From Planctobacterium marinum (GTDB lineage Bacteria > Pseudomonadota > Gammaproteobacteria > Enterobacterales > Alteromonadaceae), in the NCBI RefSeq assembly GCF_020687805.1, contig NZ_JAJEWQ010000002.1:189300-253299 (forward strand): 64,000 nucleotides of DNA. Direction: 5' to 3'. The notes under the pieces were generated by a model, which was not told the DNA's origin, did no database searches, and saw only the letters and a list, made by a program, of their open reading frames with translations. A program made the translations under genes and the position numbers. Positions 61,865-64,000 of this stretch are shown here, in pieces (the stretch's first letter is position 1; the number at the start of each line of letters is the position of its first letter).

Positions 61865-64000
61865 TTGAAATTGATTTCTGCCCCATTTCGCTGGTTTAAA
61901 AAATACTTTTGGAAACTGACCGCTGTGTTTTTAGTGGCCTTATTTGCTTACGGATTTTATCTGGATGCGCAAATTAAAACCCGTTTTGACGGCAATAAGT
62001 GGGTGGTGCCGGCTCAGCTTTTTGCCCGTCCTTTAACGTTACAACAAGGGCAGGAAATTAATCGCGACGAGATTCTTCAGGAACTGAGTTTACTTGGTTA
62101 CAGGCAGGTCAGCCAGATCCGGCAGCCCGGAGAATACACGCTGCAAGGTGGTGAACTTCGGGTTTTTCGTCGGGCATTTGCGTTTGCCGATGGCTTTGAG
62201 TCCGCACGACAATTGCGCCTGAAACTGCAAAATGACCGGCTGGTGAGTATTTATGACAACGCTGTTACCAGCCAGGTCAATGAGGCAAGGCTGGAGCCCA
62301 TGATGGTGACCCGGATCATTACTCAGAGCAGAGAAGACAGGATCTTGTTAACGCTGGAAGATATCCCTACCTCGTTAATTGAAACGCTGATCATGACTGA
62401 AGATCGCGATTTTTATCATCATCACGGGGTGGCACCACTTGCAATTTTACGGGCACTGGTAGCGAATATTAAGGCCGGACGCACGGTACAGGGTGGCTCA
62501 ACGTTAACTCAGCAGTTGGCAAAAAACCTGTTTCTTACCCGTGAACGCAGCCTGATACGCAAAATTAACGAAGCCATCATGGCTGTGATCATTGATTTGC
62601 GTTACAGCAAAGATGAAATTATCGAAACCTATCTGAACGAAGTATTCCTCGGGCAAAGAGGGGATCTGGCTATTCACGGTTTTGGCCTGGCCAGTTATTA
62701 CTACTTTAATCGTCCTCTGGAAGAACTGAATCTGGCCGAGCAGGCGACGTTGGTGGGTATGGTCAAAGGCCCGTCTGCCTACAATCCTTTTCGCCATCCG
62801 CAAAATACCCGCAAGCGTCGCGATGTGGTTCTACGCACGTTATTTGAGCAGGACATTATCGACAAAGAAATGTATACCGACGCGGTGGAAAGTCCGTTAA
62901 ATGCGGTGGACAAGGGGATTTTGAGTCAACACAAATACCCGGCTTTTATGCAACAAGTTAATCGCGAGTTGCGTCAGGTGTTACCGGCCAAGGATTTACG
63001 GGAGTCTGGCATTAAGATTTTCAGTACCCTTGACCCACATATTCAACGGGCGGCGGAGCAGGCCACTGAAAAAACTTTAACAGCCCTTCAGAGCAGCCGG
63101 GATACGGTGGCGCTCAATGCGGCCATCATCGCATCTGACTTTCGCACCGGTGGTATTCGTGCGTTAGTAGGGGGCAAAGAATTTGATTATCAGGGGTTTA
63201 ACCGGGTGCTGGATGCCAGAAGACCTGTGGGGTCACTGATCAAGCCGGCGGTGTATCTGACTGCCCTGGAGCAGCCCGCTGTCTATACCCTGGCAACGCC
63301 GATAGAAGATAAGCCCATCAGGCTTAAAAGTAGTTATGGCAAGTATTGGGAGCCGCAAAATGTGGATAAACAATTTCGCGGCAGTGTCCCCCTGTTAACG
63401 GCATTATCGCATTCACTGAATGTGCCTACAGTAAAACTGGGCATGACGCTGGGGTTGGAAAACGTTGCTGACACCATAGAACGCCTGGGTGTTAAAGAAA
63501 AGTTTGATACTTATCCCGCCATGACACTGGGAGCACTGAACCTGTCACCCAGGCAGGTTAATCAGATGTACCAAACCATTGCTAACGTGGGAATTCGCCA
63601 GGAGCTGCATTCCATATCCGCGATTTCCACTCATGATGATATTCCGATTTGGTATCGCATGAATGTCCCGGAACAGCGGGTAGACAAAGCGGCGGCCTAC
63701 CTGGTGAATTACGCGCTGCATAAAGTTACCCGGGAAGGCACGGGTAAACGTCTGAAGCAGGTATTTCCCCGGGTAAATTTTGCCGGCAAAACCGGCACTA
63801 CTGACGATTATCGGGACAGCTGGTTTAGTGGTATGGACAATCAACTGGCCACGACGATATGGGTGGGCAACGACGACAACCTGGAAACCGGATTAACCGG
63901 TTCGGCCGGTGCCATGTCAATTTTCATCAACATGCAGCGGGATATTTATCCGAAATCCTTTAACCAGGCGTTTCCGGAAGGCATTGGTATTGCCCATTTT
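61865..64000 (+). CDS. mrcB: Class A penicillin-binding protein 1b (3' end cut by window)
   Basis: This bifunctional peptidoglycan synthase has glycosyltransferase and transpeptidase activity. The frame is open from a TTG at 61865, with AGGAA at 61854-61858, through the last base, giving 712 residues; the C-terminus is outside. Visible are a short cytoplasmic tail, a membrane helix (about residues 18-36), a UvrB-like region, the transglycosylase motif EDRDFYHHHG (catalytic Glu179) with GGSTLTQQL, then the transpeptidase with SLIK (Ser457), SLN (about 517) and KTG (642). No ATG near the start would preserve the helix. ThpR is divergent, 90 bp away. Confidence 0.93.
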   Translation, partial: MKLISAPFRWFKKYFWKLTAVFLVALFAYGFYLDAQIKTRFDGNKWVVPAQLFARPLTLQQGQEINRDEILQELSLLGYRQVSQIRQPGEYTLQGGELRVFRRAFAFADGFESARQLRLKLQNDRLVSIYDNAVTSQVNEARLEPMMVTRIITQSREDRILLTLEDIPTSLIETLIMTEDRDFYHHHGVAPLAILRALVANIKAGRTVQGGSTLTQQLAKNLFLTRERSLIRKINEAIMAVIIDLRYSKDEIIETYLNEVFLGQRGDLAIHGFGLASYYYFNRPLEELNLAEQATLVGMVKGPSAYNPFRHPQNTRKRRDVVLRTLFEQDIIDKEMYTDAVESPLNAVDKGILSQHKYPAFMQQVNRELRQVLPAKDLRESGIKIFSTLDPHIQRAAEQATEKTLTALQSSRDTVALNAAIIASDFRTGGIRALVGGKEFDYQGFNRVLDARRPVGSLIKPAVYLTALEQPAVYTLATPIEDKPIRLKSSYGKYWEPQNVDKQFRGSVPLLTALSHSLNVPTVKLGMTLGLENVADTIERLGVKEKFDTYPAMTLGALNLSPRQVNQMYQTIANVGIRQELHSISAISTHDDIPIWYRMNVPEQRVDKAAAYLVNYALHKVTREGTGKRLKQVFPRVNFAGKTGTTDDYRDSWFSGMDNQLATTIWVGNDDNLETGLTGSAGAMSIFINMQRDIYPKSFNQAFPEGIGIAHF

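Noticed and set aside
1-64000. Mobile elements, CRISPR arrays, prophage and tRNA genes
   Set aside because: No transposase or integrase frames, regularly spaced repeats or tRNA-like cloverleaf sequences were recognised in the intergenic DNA.

Overview
The window looks like a chromosomal segment of a marine-type gammaproteobacterium of the order Alteromonadales, probably Alteromonadaceae. The evidence is the rpsU-yqeY-dnaG-rpoD block, the tsaD/plsY/folB/uppP block, an RdgC, a GcvR-type ACT protein, the Vibrio/Shewanella-style TtpC-ExbB-ExbD-TonB cluster, large PstC/PstA permeases, many TonB-dependent receptors and several chemotaxis and HDOD proteins. No tRNA, rRNA, CRISPR array, insertion sequence or prophage was seen. 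The genus call is inference from gene content and protein resemblance.

Layout. 1-3.3 kb: the end of a chemotaxis receptor, an EAL-HDOD protein and an exported Nudix lipoprotein. 3.3-8.0 kb (minus): macromolecular-synthesis operon rpsU-yqeY-terminator-dnaG-rpoD. 8.2-12.2 kb: tsaD, plsY, folB-uppP-hinT and a metallo-beta-lactamase-fold hydrolase. 12.3-21.4 kb: M49-like peptidase lipoprotein, HDOD protein, alginate-export-type porin, second chemotaxis receptor, rdgC and an orphan histidine kinase. 21.6-34.8 kb: phoB-phoR-pstS-like, a lipoprotein plus TonB-dependent receptor, and a complete six-gene TonB energising operon. 35-37.7 kb: small membrane protein, soluble aldose-dehydrogenase-like protein and a methyltransferase-like protein. 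37.8-47.0 kb (minus): response regulator, giant propeller histidine kinase, TonB-dependent receptor and multicopper oxidase. 47.2-51 kb (minus): ppk-ppx. 51-60.2 kb: gcvR-like gene, pstC-pstA-pstB-phoU, DUF47-pit and a porin. 60.3-64 kb: purU, thpR and the start of a class A penicillin-binding protein (PBP1b type), cut by the window end.

The main theme is phosphate. Reading the intergenic DNA by eye, I find PhoB-box-like direct repeats (7-bp half sites related to CTGTCAT at 11-bp spacing, usually followed about 9-10 nt later by a -10-like hexamer) before seven units: phoB, the lipoprotein/receptor pair, the TonB operon, ppk-ppx, pstCAB-phoU, DUF47-pit and a general porin. This predicts one phosphate-starvation regulon covering outer-membrane entry (porin, TonB receptor), its energy supply (TtpC/ExbB/ExbD/TonB), periplasmic capture (PstS-like), inner-membrane uptake (PstCAB, Pit), polyphosphate storage and mobilisation (Ppk/Ppx) and control (PhoB/PhoR/PhoU). 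The unusual part is a dedicated TonB system that appears to be PhoB-controlled and sits beside a lipoprotein/TonB receptor pair. That combination is my best candidate for an under-described system, possibly for uptake of a large or organic phosphorus compound; the substrate is not visible from sequence.
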